Positions 53,666 through 64,000 of a stretch of DNA of 64,000 nt are shown here, one piece after another (position 1 is the stretch's first letter; every line of letters begins with the position of its first letter). Source of the stretch: Sulfurovaceae bacterium. GTDB taxonomy: Bacteria; Campylobacterota; Campylobacteria; Campylobacterales; Sulfurovaceae. Location of the stretch: assembly GCA_028715055.1 (NCBI GenBank), contig JAQTLE010000001.1:310001-374000 (forward strand). Direction: 5' to 3'. The position numbers were made by a program, and so were the translations under genes. The notes under the pieces are model-generated. The model ran no database searches. It was not told the origin of the DNA and saw only the letters and a program-made list of their open reading frames with translations.

Positions 53666-54856
53666 TCATTTTTTATTACGATACCAGATACGGTAGATGG
53701 CATTGGCCTTGTCATCTGATACAAGGAGAGAGCCGTCTGGCATAACCATTAGATCGACAGGCCTCCCCCAAGATATAAAGCCATCGAGCCACCCTTGGGC
53801 AAATACATCGTATGACGGAGGGTGACCTTGAGTAAAACTGACAAGACTTATACGGTAGCCTATAGGCGGGATGCGATTCCATGAGCCATGTTCGGCTATA
53901 AATATCTGGTTTATGTATTTTTTTGGAAATTGTTTGCCGGTGTAAAAGCGCATGCCCAAAGGAGCGACATGAGGACCAAGTTCCCTAATGGGTTTGGTAA
54001 AATTATTACAGTTCTTCCCTTTACTGAATTCGGAGTCTGCAAGATCATTGCCATAGCAATATGGAAAGCCAAAGTGCATTCCTTTTTTTTGGGCCATATT
54101 TAGTTCGTCCGGAGGTATGTTGTTACCCATCCAATCCCGACCATTATCAGTGAAAAAGAGGACGTGGTTTTTTGGATGCCAGTCAAATCCAACGCTATTT
54201 CTTATGCCTCGTGCAAAAATCTCAAGCCCGGTTCCATCTGGCCGCATTCGCATGATAGAGCCATAGCGCTGATCGCTGGGATCACAAGTATTACAAGGGG
54301 CACCAACCGGTATGTATAGATATCCGTCAGGTCCAAAACGAATGAACTTCCATCCATGATGAGTATCTTTAGGAAAGGTATCATTGACGACAATAGGGCG
54401 TGGCGGATTACTCAGCCTGCTTTCGATGTTGTCAAAGCGCAAAATACGGTTAATCTCAGCGACATATAGAGCACCATTATAAAAAGCAACACCATTCGGG
54501 GTATTGAGTCCGCTTGCTATAATGAAACGTTTGTCAGCACGAAAGTCGCCATTGATGTCTTGAAGTGCATATACTTTTCCTTCGCTACGGGAACCAACAA
54601 AAATAGTACCATGCTGCCCTATAGCAAGAGAGCGGGCGCCTTCAATGTCGTGAGCATATATGTCGATATGAAAACCGGAAGGTAGTTTAATAGTGCTTAG
54701 CTTTTCTGAGAGATTGTCTGCATGGGCGAGGCAGAAAAAGAACATGATGAGAAAAAAAGCACTGTTTACATTTTGCAATAGTGATCTTGATGAATACTGT
54801 ATTTTTGTACGCATGATGCCATTATGATCTTTTTGATATGTTTTATGATCATTCAT
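53666..54856 (-). CDS. PQQ-dependent sugar (sorbosone/glucose-type) dehydrogenase-like beta-propeller
   Basis: LPSGFHIDIYAHDIEGARSLAIGQHGTIFVGSR, LRFGPDGYLYIPVGAPCNTCD, ARGIRNSVGFDWHP, FIAEHGSWNR. Confidence 0.85.
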   Translation of the reverse strand: MNDHKTYQKDHNGIMRTKIQYSSRSLLQNVNSAFFLIMFFFCLAHADNLSEKLSTIKLPSGFHIDIYAHDIEGARSLAIGQHGTIFVGSRSEGKVYALQDINGDFRADKRFIIASGLNTPNGVAFYNGALYVAEINRILRFDNIESRLSNPPRPIVVNDTFPKDTHHGWKFIRFGPDGYLYIPVGAPCNTCDPSDQRYGSIMRMRPDGTGLEIFARGIRNSVGFDWHPKNHVLFFTDNGRDWMGNNIPPDELNMAQKKGMHFGFPYCYGNDLADSEFSKGKNCNNFTKPIRELGPHVAPLGMRFYTGKQFPKKYINQIFIAEHGSWNRIPPIGYRISLVSFTQGHPPSYDVFAQGWLDGFISWGRPVDLMVMPDGSLLVSDDKANAIYRIWYRNKK

Positions 54857-55194
54857 TAAAGTTCCTTGCTATATGCGTTCCATAGTTTCTTAGCATATTC
54901 TGCAATCTTTGATAAATCTTACGTCCAAGAATTTGGAATTTTGGATTTGTCGGCAAATAACCAGCCTGTCGGCCCCCATGGTACTTGTGCATTTAGACCG
55001 TAATACTTCATTTTTCCAAGCTCTGTTTCTATCTCTTCATTTATATTTGTAGGATATACGCTGCCATTTTCTAGAAGAACGCCGAATTGTCCTTCGGATT
55101 TCGTTCCTTTATTGGTGAAAAATACATACAATTCCCAATCGCCTGCTTTGTAGATGCGATACGGTTCTGAGTGTTGTGATTTTTTGTTTTCCAT
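54856..55194 (-). pseudogene. Small hypothetical gene with one in-frame TAA (54919-54921); 91 aa before the stop, 20 aa after
   Basis: Frame continues as ...SKIPNSWT*DLSKIAEYAKKLWNAYSKEL*. The final TAA overlaps the next gene's ATG (TAATG) and AAGGAA sits inside the extension. Confidence 0.6.
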
Positions 55195-55415
55195 GTTTGT
55201 TATTACTCCCTTTTGATAATAAAAAAGTTCTAACTATTTATCGGCGGAGAGTTGCTCTACCTATTAAAAGTATATAACAAATATCATGTTATTGCAAGGA
55301 ATATGATTATTTGATAATGGTAAATTCATTCCAATTTCGTGGGAATTATAGAAAATGTTAGAAGAACTTTTGGATATGGGGGGAGATAATAATAGTAGCC
55401 TAAACTTTTTTATGC

Positions 55416-55438
55416 GTTACCACGGAAACCGTGGCAAC
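55416..55438. other. Stem-loop downstream of the adhesin gene
   Basis: GTTACCACGG-AAA-CCGTGGCAAC, 10-bp stem with one mismatch; no clear U-tract. Confidence 0.5.
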
Positions 55439-55451
55439 AAAAGAATGGTCA

Positions 55452-56183
55452 TTACCAAGACCAAGCAGCACCGGCACCTACAGTAGTTTCACCGCTGCCG
55501 CCTGTGCCAACGCTGGCTTTAAATATGCCATCATTATTGAAACGCCAGCTACCACCTAGCGCTACTGCATTTTCGCTGTTATAATTCCCATAACCGATAC
55601 CAAATGAATAAGTTTTACCTTGATCCACTTGAGGGATATTAGCGAGAGCCGCAGTAGCAGCTATACCTTTAGAAAGTGATTTTTCTGTGCCATTCAATTG
55701 GTTGAGGTTTATCGCGTCCGTACCTAAAGTACCAGGAGCAACGCCGTGGATTTGGTTGCCATTCATATTAAGAGTACTATAAAGATCACTGCCGCCTTGA
55801 GCATTGCTATAAATTGACATTAGTGGCACTGCACCACCCGTCGTGCCCATATCATTTACAACAAATCCACCATAAGTTAAACCATCATTATTTACATTAA
55901 GAATTATGTCATTAGCACCAGATAGTGTAGTGTCACCAGTTATACTGTTCAAATCTAAACTGTTTAAACCAGTGAGGCTGCTGCCGCCGTAGATTGTACC
56001 GCCAACCGCGACGTCATTACTAACGAAAGTGCCGCCAGTCGCAGTGACCGTTAAGGTATCAGCTGTGTTAGTTGTAGTAAATGTACCACCAGTACCAGCA
56101 TCTATATTAGTAATTGCATATGCACCACTAGTTAATCCCAACATAGCTATCGCTGCCAAACTAAATTTTGTAAATTTTTTCAT
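55452..56183 (-). CDS. Small YadA-anchor trimeric autotransporter-like protein
   Basis: Signal peptide MKKFTKFSLAAIAMLGLTSGAYA; C-terminal KSLSKGIAATAALANIPQVDQGKTYSFGIGYGNYNSENAVALGGSWRFNNDGIFKASVGTG...GAGAAWSW. Start 56183 preceded by AGGAGA. Confidence 0.8.
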   Translation of the reverse strand: MKKFTKFSLAAIAMLGLTSGAYAITNIDAGTGGTFTTTNTADTLTVTATGGTFVSNDVAVGGTIYGGSSLTGLNSLDLNSITGDTTLSGANDIILNVNNDGLTYGGFVVNDMGTTGGAVPLMSIYSNAQGGSDLYSTLNMNGNQIHGVAPGTLGTDAINLNQLNGTEKSLSKGIAATAALANIPQVDQGKTYSFGIGYGNYNSENAVALGGSWRFNNDGIFKASVGTGGSGETTVGAGAAWSW

Positions 56184-56380
56184 AATAATACTTCTCCTTA
56201 TATTGTATGTTCTCATGTCTGCAATAAATGCAAAAATGATACTTATATTATTGTTCCATACGCTATTGCGAATGCACCAACTAACAAGTCAACAACCAAC
56301 GATTCGGTATAGTTATATAATTACTCCTTATAAAGTTTAATTACATATAAACTATAGCACGATTAATACTTAAATGTCAA

Positions 56381-56616
56381 GATAAACAAGAAATTTTTTG
56401 TAAATTAATGAAAATCATCATTTTTTCTTGTTCTTTTTTTTCTAAAGCAAAACTCATAAATAATCTTGTATTGCCATTGTGGCCGCGCTATATTTGATAA
56501 AATTTCTCTTATTTAGACTATATTATATAAAAAATGAGGAAATGGCTAGAAGCAAAGATAAATAAGAAATTTTTTTTAGTTAATGAAAAGGTAGTATTTT
56601 TATTGGTCTATTTTTT
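56381..56616. repeat. Degenerate direct repeat pair (56381-56440 and 56557-56616)
   Basis: gataaacaagaaattttttgtaaattaatgaaaa... versus gataaataagaaattttttttagttaatgaaaa... Confidence 0.45.
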
Positions 56617-56660
56617 TCTCGAATAAAAGTCATTGTGATTAACAAAGTAAAGAAGGGATA

Positions 56661-57023
56661 TTACGAAAGTACCTCTATCAATCTATCGCAAAAGATCTCA
56701 AACTCCGGTAGGTCGAGCTCTATATCTCTTTGTTGCACTCCCCACATAGGTTCAGGAAAGTGGCTATCTAGCTCAAATCTAGCCATGATATGCCAATGCA
56801 CATGAGGTAGATAATTGCCAAAGCTGGCTATATTGATCTTTTTGGGATTATAGTATGCTATCATCTCTTTTTCGATTATGTTTAGCAGTTTGTATATATG
56901 CAGTTGAATGTCCCACGGCACTTCACTCATCTCTTTATATGGATGTTGCGTGAATATCTTGACCCAGGGGGTGGAGCTTTCGTGACGTTCTATGCGTATT
57001 TTATCGTCTTGGTATATGATCAT
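56661..57023 (-). CDS. HIT family protein
   Basis: HVHWHIMARFELD HIT-like motif. Confidence 0.82.
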   Translation of the reverse strand: MIIYQDDKIRIERHESSTPWVKIFTQHPYKEMSEVPWDIQLHIYKLLNIIEKEMIAYYNPKKINIASFGNYLPHVHWHIMARFELDSHFPEPMWGVQQRDIELDLPEFEIFCDRLIEVLS

Positions 57024-57469
57024 TATCTAAGCCTTTGGATTTTTAATTTACCTAGTCTAAAAAGGCTAGAAGCTTGTCCGTTTGATCCTAATGGAGTCAC
57101 TATGACATCAGCGTTGCTATAGGCGAACTCCTCATCATACTCTTCGCCGCTTAAATTGGCTGAGGTGCTATATGCCCAGCCAAGGCGATTTAGAAGCATA
57201 TTATGATGGGCATCTTGTACTACGCGGTATGAATCGCTATTTGGCATGATAAATGTGGTTTTAGTTGATCTTCTAACTCTATTGGCATGCGCTGAGGGTA
57301 CTCTAGTGAGCTCATTTAATCTATCAAGCGACGGGAGGGTGGTGATAAATAATTTGTTCTGCGGTCTTTGTTTTATAGAGTTTAATTTTTGTGCATTTTG
57401 TGATACGAAACCGATAGCAGTATCGGTTTGTGTGAGGAAAACAAAATCTTTGAATTGCTCACTAGTCAT
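57023..57469 (-). CDS. Sua5/YciO/YrdC family protein
   Basis: FLTQTDTAIGFVSQ, KQRPQNKLFI, LGWAYSTSANLSGEEY. Confidence 0.85.
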   Translation of the reverse strand: MTSEQFKDFVFLTQTDTAIGFVSQNAQKLNSIKQRPQNKLFITTLPSLDRLNELTRVPSAHANRVRRSTKTTFIMPNSDSYRVVQDAHHNMLLNRLGWAYSTSANLSGEEYDEEFAYSNADVIVTPLGSNGQASSLFRLGKLKIQRLR

Positions 57470-57483
57470 TGGTAAATACCGGC

Positions 57484-60400
57484 TTAGCTTAGATAATCTT
57501 GAATGGCTTTTGGCTCTAAAGTATTGCCGCTTTTTTGAAGTTCACTGATAGCTTGGGCCGTCGCTCTTGCAGCTGCTATTGTTGTAAAATAAGCAACATT
57601 TGCACTCAAAACAGACTGACGAATGATCTTCGCATCGTTTTTGCTAGATTTATTATCGCTTGTATTGATAGCAAGCGCAATTTCGTCATTTTTGATCATA
57701 TCATCGATATTTGGCCTGCCCTCAGAAACTTTGAGTACTTTTGTTGAAGCGATTCCTGCTTCTTCAAGTATGGTATGAGTGCCGGAAGTAGCCACTATCT
57801 CAAAGCCTAGTTTACAGAACATTTCGCCAATTTCTCCGGCAAAACATTTATCATTCCCAGTTAGAGATAAAAACAATTTACCTTTTAGCGGAAGATTGTT
57901 TTTGCTGGCAAATTGGCTTTTTGCGAAACTCATTCCGAAGTTATCGCTTATTCCCATGACTTCGCCTGTAGATTTCATTTCAGGACCAAGGATCAGGTCT
58001 GAGCCTGGAAGTTTATTGAACGGGAATACAGCTTCTTTTACAGCTATATGGCCTTTAAGATTTGGCTCCATAATAGTTTTGTCAAAATTTACAACATTAA
58101 AAGTATCATAATATGCCAGTGCTTCTTTGAGGTCTCCTTGCATCATGACTCTTGTAGCTACTTTTGCAAGAGGTAAACCTGTAGCTTTACTCACAAACGG
58201 TACTGTACGAGAAGCTCTTGGATTTACTTCTATGAGATAAATTTCTCCCTTGTGAATAGCAAATTGGATATTAAGAAGTCCAATTACTCCAAGACCCAAT
58301 GCGATCTGGGCAGTTTGTTTTTTGACATCTTCTTGAAGTTCCTGTGATATCGATATAGGAGGCAATGAACATGCGCTATCTCCGGAGTGAATACCAGCTT
58401 CTTCGATATGCTGCATAACGGCACCTACATAAACATTTTTGCCGTCACATATAGCATCTACATCAAGTTCTATAGCGTTATCTAGGAATTTGTCAATTAG
58501 AACCGGGGCGTCGTGCGATACGCTTACTGCTTCATCCATATATTGTTTTAATTCATTATCCGCGTAAACAGTTCTCATGCCTCTACCGCCAAGAACAAAA
58601 CTAGGACGTACAAGTACCGGATAGCCTATACGATTTGCAATAAGCATAGCATCCTCTTTGGTAAATGCCGTACCGTTATCAGGCTGTCTGAGTCCCAGAT
58701 TTTCGATAAATGTAGAAAATTGCTCTCTATCTTCTGCTAGATCAATTACTTTTGCTGAAGTGCCGGCTATTTTGGCTCCTATTGCCGTAAGTTTTTTAGC
58801 TAGTTTTAGAGGAGTTTGTCCGCCGAAATGGACTATGACGCCATCCGGATTTTCTTTGGCTATAACATTTCTGACATGTTCAAAATCAATAGGCTCAAAG
58901 TATAATATATCACTGGTATCATAATCGGTTGATACAGTTTCCGGATTACAATTGTACATGATAGAAGTTATCCCCATTTCTTCAAGAGCAAAAGAAGCAT
59001 GTACGCAGCAATAGTCAAATTCGATACCTTGGCCTATGCGGTTTGGTCCGCCGCCTATCACGAGGACTTTTTTCTTGTCATTGTTATCATTTTCTTGGGC
59101 TTTATCGATATTCATTATATTTGTCGTAGAATAAAGATAAGGGGTAAGTGCTTTAAATTCAGCGGCACATGTATCGACTTCATTATATTCGAGCACAACC
59201 CCTAATTTTTCTCTAGCTGTATAGACATCATTTTCGCTAATTTCTAATCCGTCTTTTTGACTTATCAGTGATGCTATCATAATATCGCTAAAGCCTTCAC
59301 TTTTTATGCGGCGCATAAGAGAAGCATCGTTAAGATAAGATGTATCGATGTTTTTTTCACTTATGATCAATTCTTCGATTTGATACAAAAACCATCTATC
59401 TATTGCTGAAAGCTCATATATCTTTTCTATGCTAAGTCCTCTGCGGAAACCTTCAGCTACATATAATATGCGTTTTTCATTTGGTCTTCTAATTTCTCTA
59501 AGCAGTGTTTCTTCATCGCATTCTATGCTGTCAAAGCCGGTTAGTCCAGTCTCTAAAGAACAAAGAGCTTTTTGGAAAGATTCTTTGAATGTACAGCCTA
59601 TGCTCATTACTTCGCCTACACTCTTCATCGCAGTTGTGAGAGTGGAATTAGCTTGCGGAAATTTCTCAAATGCAAATCTAGGTATTTTTGTAACTATATA
59701 GTCAATAACAGGTTCAAAACTAGCAGGTGTTCCTGTGATATCATTTGTAATCTCATCAAGAGTATATCCAACTGCAAGCAAGGTTGCAACTTTGGCAATA
59801 GGATAGCCGGTAGCTTTACTTGCAAGGGCAGAAGAACGGCTTACCCTTGGATTCATCTCAATAACTATCATGCGCCCGGTTTTTGGATCGATGGAAAATT
59901 GTACGTTTGATCCGCCGGTATCGACGCCGATCTCTCTTAAGATCCTAAAGCTTGCATCACGCATATGCTGATACTCTTTATCTGTAAGAGTAAGCGCAGG
60001 AGCTATTGTGATACTATCTCCTGTGTGTACGCCCATCGGGTCAAGGTTTTCTATCGAACAGACTATGATGCAGTTATCGGCTCTATCTCTGATAACCTCC
60101 ATTTCATATTCTTTCCATCCCAAAAGAGATTCTTCTATTAGGATTTCGTTAATAGGACTTGCTTCTAGGCCGCCTTTTGCGATCTCTTTAAATTCATCCA
60201 TATTATAAGCCACACCTGAACCGCCGCCGGCTAGTGTATAAGACGCTCTAATGATGAGAGGAAATCCTATTTCTTTTGCTGCATTAACTGCTTCGTCAAG
60301 ATTGTATGCATATTTTGATATAGGAATATCCATTCCTATTTTTATCATTGCTTCTTTGAAAGCTTGTCTGTCCTCGCCCTTTTTGATGGCTTCGGGATTG

Positions 60401-60747
60401 GCTCCTAAAAAAATGATGTTTTCTAGCATTCCACGCTCATGCATGCTCATGGCGACGTTAAGTGCAGTTTGTCCACCCATAGTCGGCAATATAGCATCTA
60501 CGTTCTCTTTTTCGATTATTTTAGCTATAACCTCTTCGGTAATCGGTTCTATATATGTACGATCAGCGAATTCCGGATCTGTCATAATGGTAGCCGGATT
60601 TGAATTGATCAGTACTACTTTATATCCAAGTTCTTTTAGTGTTTTGGCAGCTTGGGTACCGGAATAGTCGAATTCGCAGGCTTGACCAATAACAATTGGA
60701 CCTGATCCTATAAGTAAAATAGTTTTAATATCGTTGCGTTTTGGCAT
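57484..60747 (-). CDS. carB: Carbamoyl-phosphate synthase large subunit
   Basis: 1087 aa; [33 protein letters not shown]; duplicated ATP-grasp; MGS domain. Confidence 0.97.
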   Translation of the reverse strand: MPKRNDIKTILLIGSGPIVIGQACEFDYSGTQAAKTLKELGYKVVLINSNPATIMTDPEFADRTYIEPITEEVIAKIIEKENVDAILPTMGGQTALNVAMSMHERGMLENIIFLGANPEAIKKGEDRQAFKEAMIKIGMDIPISKYAYNLDEAVNAAKEIGFPLIIRASYTLAGGGSGVAYNMDEFKEIAKGGLEASPINEILIEESLLGWKEYEMEVIRDRADNCIIVCSIENLDPMGVHTGDSITIAPALTLTDKEYQHMRDASFRILREIGVDTGGSNVQFSIDPKTGRMIVIEMNPRVSRSSALASKATGYPIAKVATLLAVGYTLDEITNDITGTPASFEPVIDYIVTKIPRFAFEKFPQANSTLTTAMKSVGEVMSIGCTFKESFQKALCSLETGLTGFDSIECDEETLLREIRRPNEKRILYVAEGFRRGLSIEKIYELSAIDRWFLYQIEELIISEKNIDTSYLNDASLMRRIKSEGFSDIMIASLISQKDGLEISENDVYTAREKLGVVLEYNEVDTCAAEFKALTPYLYSTTNIMNIDKAQENDNNDKKKVLVIGGGPNRIGQGIEFDYCCVHASFALEEMGITSIMYNCNPETVSTDYDTSDILYFEPIDFEHVRNVIAKENPDGVIVHFGGQTPLKLAKKLTAIGAKIAGTSAKVIDLAEDREQFSTFIENLGLRQPDNGTAFTKEDAMLIANRIGYPVLVRPSFVLGGRGMRTVYADNELKQYMDEAVSVSHDAPVLIDKFLDNAIELDVDAICDGKNVYVGAVMQHIEEAGIHSGDSACSLPPISISQELQEDVKKQTAQIALGLGVIGLLNIQFAIHKGEIYLIEVNPRASRTVPFVSKATGLPLAKVATRVMMQGDLKEALAYYDTFNVVNFDKTIMEPNLKGHIAVKEAVFPFNKLPGSDLILGPEMKSTGEVMGISDNFGMSFAKSQFASKNNLPLKGKLFLSLTGNDKCFAGEIGEMFCKLGFEIVATSGTHTILEEAGIASTKVLKVSEGRPNIDDMIKNDEIALAINTSDNKSSKNDAKIIRQSVLSANVAYFTTIAAARATAQAISELQKSGNTLEPKAIQDYLS

Positions 60748-60816
60748 GAAGTATGACCCTTAGGTTTTTAGTTTTATATTATACCCTAATACCTCTTAAA
60801 CTCCCAAAAAGAGAGT

Positions 60817-61938
60817 TTAAAATGCGTCTAAATTGGATTTTAGTTTTTCTTCCGGAGGTGTTGTTTGCTGCTGTGAAGCAGGTTCTTGTGGCGTGTTTTG
60901 TTCGGAACTCACAGGAGAATTTTGCTTGCGTGGCCGTTGTTTTATCGGCCTAGAAGATTCTATTGGAGTCGGCATTTGTGCATCTTTTAGTTCAGGATTT
61001 ATTGTATCCTCTTGTGTTTGATCTACTTCCACGAGCGGCGTACTGGATAGGGATGATGGAGTTTTTGGCAATGTAGCATTAAGATCTCCTGTTGCTTTTG
61101 GTGTCATTTGTGCAGGTGTTTGCATAGGAATACTCGCATAATTAATTTTATCCGGGTTAAACATCGTTGGTTTGGCATTTGTTATCATAAAGAACAATTT
61201 AGGATGATAGAGATCATTGTATGTGTTTATATACGCGACTTTGTAGCTACCTTGCTGTTCCACCTTGCTAACAATACCTACCGGGATATTAGCATAAAAT
61301 ATACCGTCTAATCCACTTGTAAATACTTTATCGCCTTGTTTTATATTGAACCATTTTGGAATAAATTGTACTGTTGTTAATTTTTCACCGCCGCCTATAG
61401 CAACTCCAGGAGCCATTTGTGTTCCTACATATACGGAATATCGACATTTATCATCAGAAGTTAAGTAGCCATATAGTTGATCATTTTCAAATCTTGCTAC
61501 ACCGCCGACTACATTATTTTGGATCAATCCATAAATTCTGTCGCTTGATACATTTTTAGGTTTCGTTAGGATTATTTGTGAAAAATTATTGAATTTAACA
61601 TAAGATATTGTTTGTACCAGATCTACACCGTTTTTTACCGATAGATTTTTCAGAGATGGGAAAACACCACGAAGTATTTTGGTTTGTTCTATATAACTTT
61701 TTTGTTCAAGAAGTTTTAGTTGTAGTTCTTTGTTTTTTTCTTTCAGTTTTTCAATATGATTTTTTTGATTGATGTAATCTTCATTTATATTCTCTATCGA
61801 AACAAGAATATTTTGATATGTATGTTTGATAGGAATTAGTACATCGGTTATTTTAATAGCAATTTTATTATTACTATGTGTAATAAGTGCTGCTAAAACA
61901 ATTAGCAGCATGATAATGGTGACAATTTTAGTTTTCAT
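60817..61938 (-). CDS. mreC: Rod shape-determining protein MreC
   Basis: N-terminal TM, coiled coil, GVVGGVARFENDQLYGYLTSDDKCRYSVYVG; low-complexity C-terminus; adjacent to mreB. Confidence 0.9.
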   Translation of the reverse strand: MKTKIVTIIMLLIVLAALITHSNNKIAIKITDVLIPIKHTYQNILVSIENINEDYINQKNHIEKLKEKNKELQLKLLEQKSYIEQTKILRGVFPSLKNLSVKNGVDLVQTISYVKFNNFSQIILTKPKNVSSDRIYGLIQNNVVGGVARFENDQLYGYLTSDDKCRYSVYVGTQMAPGVAIGGGEKLTTVQFIPKWFNIKQGDKVFTSGLDGIFYANIPVGIVSKVEQQGSYKVAYINTYNDLYHPKLFFMITNAKPTMFNPDKINYASIPMQTPAQMTPKATGDLNATLPKTPSSLSSTPLVEVDQTQEDTINPELKDAQMPTPIESSRPIKQRPRKQNSPVSSEQNTPQEPASQQQTTPPEEKLKSNLDAF

Positions 61939-62962
61939 ATGCTATGTGTTGCAATGAGTCAAGTTGTTCTAAGGCTTTACCCGTACCTCTTGTGACGGCA
62001 AACAATGGATCTTCTGCTACGAAAACCGGTAGTTTTATAATGTCTGATAAATATTTATCCAAACCTCGTATTAATGCACCACCACCGGTAAGAACTATAC
62101 CGTTTTCTACAATATCACCTGCTAGTTCAGGCGGAGTTTCTTCAAGTACAGCTTTGAGTGCATCTACAATCTCAGCAATAGTATCACTCATTGCAGTTCT
62201 CATATGTTCGCTTGTTACTTCTATAGATACCAAGCTGCCTTCTACTTGGTCTCGTCCGTATACCACAGCAGTCAATTCTGTTTCTAACGGTACAGCGGTT
62301 CCTATGCGGATTTTTAGATCTTCTGCTACTCTTTCCCCTATTAGGAGATTGTAGTTTTTCTTGATATAATCCATGATAACTTGGTCTAGTTTATCGCCGG
62401 CTACTCTGATAGATTTACAAAGTACAAGTCCTCCCATAGAGATCACACCGATCTCTGTTGTTCCTCCACCTATGTCAACTACAAGATTGCCATGCGGTTC
62501 TTTTACGGATAGATCGGCCCCGATCGCAGCCGCCATAGGCTCTTCAATGAGATATACAGCTCTTGCACCCGCATTTAATGCAGATTCTTTTACAGCTTTT
62601 CTTTCTACCTGAGTAATGCCGTAAGGTACACAAATCATTACTCTTGGGCTAAAAAATCTTTTACGTTTATGTGCTTTTTCTATAAAGTGGCGGATCATCA
62701 TTTCTGTTACATGAAAGTCAGCGATAACTCCATCGCGCATCGGTCTGATCGCTTTGATATGAGCTGGAGTTTTGCCGGCCATTTCTTTTGCTTCATGACC
62801 GACTGCTAATATTCTTTCTTTTCCGGCATGATCATATTGTACGGTCACGATAGATGGCTCATTTATAACAATCCCTTCTCCTTTTACAAGTACCAACGTA
62901 TTTGCTGTACCTAAATCTATAGCTAAATCATTAGAGAACATACCCATTAATTTTTTAAACAT
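61928..62962 (-). CDS. mreB: Rod shape-determining protein MreB
   Basis: DLAIDLGTANTLVLVKGEGIVINEPSIV, DIGGGTTEIGVISMGG. Confidence 0.97.
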   Translation of the reverse strand: MFKKLMGMFSNDLAIDLGTANTLVLVKGEGIVINEPSIVTVQYDHAGKERILAVGHEAKEMAGKTPAHIKAIRPMRDGVIADFHVTEMMIRHFIEKAHKRKRFFSPRVMICVPYGITQVERKAVKESALNAGARAVYLIEEPMAAAIGADLSVKEPHGNLVVDIGGGTTEIGVISMGGLVLCKSIRVAGDKLDQVIMDYIKKNYNLLIGERVAEDLKIRIGTAVPLETELTAVVYGRDQVEGSLVSIEVTSEHMRTAMSDTIAEIVDALKAVLEETPPELAGDIVENGIVLTGGGALIRGLDKYLSDIIKLPVFVAEDPLFAVTRGTGKALEQLDSLQHIAYEN

Positions 62963-62986
62963 TTTAAATATCCTTTTTAGTTAATT

Positions 62987-64000
62987 TTAAGCACTTTGCT
63001 TGTGTTTGATATACAAAGGTTTTGATTCTTTGCTTACAGCGCCTGGCGTAATGACAACTTCATAGCCTTCAAGCTCCGGTAATTCATACATACTTTCTAG
63101 TAATAATTCTTCTAAAATCGAGCGAAGTCCTCTAGCACCTGTTTTTCTTTCAATTGCTTTTTGGGCAATAAGATTCAAGGCTTCATCTTCAAAGGTAAGA
63201 GTGACGTTGTCAAGTTCAAAAAGCTGTTTATATTGTTTAATTAAAGCATTTTTAGGCTCAGTTAAAATCCGTACCATATCTTCAACAGTTATTTTTTCCA
63301 AAGTGGCAAAAACATGAAGTCTTCCTATGAGTTCTGGAATCATACCATAACTTACCAAATCATCTGGCTCTACAAGATTCATTATGTCATCTTTGTCCAT
63401 TTTGCTTCGTTTTTCTTGTTCGAAGCCCAAGACATTTGCCCCCTGTCTTCTTCTGATTATTTCATTAAGGCCGTCAAATGCACCACCGCAAATAAATAGA
63501 ATATTTGATGTGTCTATTTGTATAAAATCTTGATTTGGATGTTTTCGTCCACCTTTTGGCGGGATATTAACTATAGAACCTTCTATGATCTTTAGCAATG
63601 CTTGTTGTACACCCTCGCCGGAAACATCTCTAGTGATCGATCTATTCTCGCTCATTCTAGCAATTTTATCTATTTCATCTATGAAGATAATACCTTGTTC
63701 AGTTCTCTGGACATCTCCGTCTGCGGCTTGAAACAATTTGACAAGAATATTTTCAACATCTTCACCGACATAACCCGCTTCTGTCAGGCTGGTAGCATCT
63801 GCTATTGCAATAGGAACATTTAAAAATTTAGCAATACTTTGAGCTAAAAGCGTTTTTCCGCTTCCAGTAGGACCTATCAATAAAATATTAGATTTTGCTA
63901 TTTGCGTATCTTCATCCGCATTGGTTTTTTTAAAAATTCTTTTATAATGATTATAAACAGCCACGGATAATGTTTTTTTAGCATTATCTTGTCCGATCAC
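62987..64000 (-). CDS. clpX: ATP-dependent Clp protease ATP-binding subunit ClpX (N-terminus outside the window)
   Basis: [62 protein letters not shown]. Confidence 0.96.
   Translation of the reverse strand: MIGQDNAKKTLSVAVYNHYKRIFKKTNADEDTQIAKSNILLIGPTGSGKTLLAQSIAKFLNVPIAIADATSLTEAGYVGEDVENILVKLFQAADGDVQRTEQGIIFIDEIDKIARMSENRSITRDVSGEGVQQALLKIIEGSIVNIPPKGGRKHPNQDFIQIDTSNILFICGGAFDGLNEIIRRRQGANVLGFEQEKRSKMDKDDIMNLVEPDDLVSYGMIPELIGRLHVFATLEKITVEDMVRILTEPKNALIKQYKQLFELDNVTLTFEDEALNLIAQKAIERKTGARGLRSILEELLLESMYELPELEGYEVVITPGAVSKESKPLYIKHKQSA

Noticed and set aside
60817-61100. Low-complexity Pro/Gln/Thr-rich C-terminus of MreC as a novel domain
   Set aside because: Variable, low-complexity MreC C-termini are common; nothing here supports a distinct function.

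Overview
This 64 kb window looks like a Campylobacterota (Sulfurimonas/Sulfurovum-type) chromosome. The basis is gene content and order, for example lysC-hobA-holB-folP and the RMD1, DUF1882 and class II DAHP synthase genes. Most of it is dense housekeeping sequence: queA, tatBC, hemW, rppH, ligA, tlyA, ribF, cmoA, aroG, aroE, trpE, glyA, lysS, fur, pilT, gatC, dapE, ftsK, acnB, znu-type ABC, carB, mreCB, clpX and two tRNAs. Three areas stand out. (1) The left edge (1-1201) is the tnsA-proximal end of a Tn7-like transposon. It has the start of a tnsB-like gene, tnsA, and three copies of a TnsB-site-like repeat ending in ...TGACA. It appears to be inserted inside dprA, leaving only the DprA C-terminal part. 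(2) At about 47.5-49.3 kb, a 142-bp duplication of the 5' end of ybgC brackets a 1.56 kb segment. That segment carries a membrane protein gene and a Gly-rich, apparently double-frameshifted gene. (3) 52.4-56.6 kb is an accessory patch with a strongly structured convergent intergenic element, ChaB, a gene with an in-frame stop just upstream of a PQQ-type sugar dehydrogenase, and a very small YadA-anchored adhesin. No CRISPR array or rRNA was seen. All functional calls are from reading the sequence and protein motifs; no database search was run.
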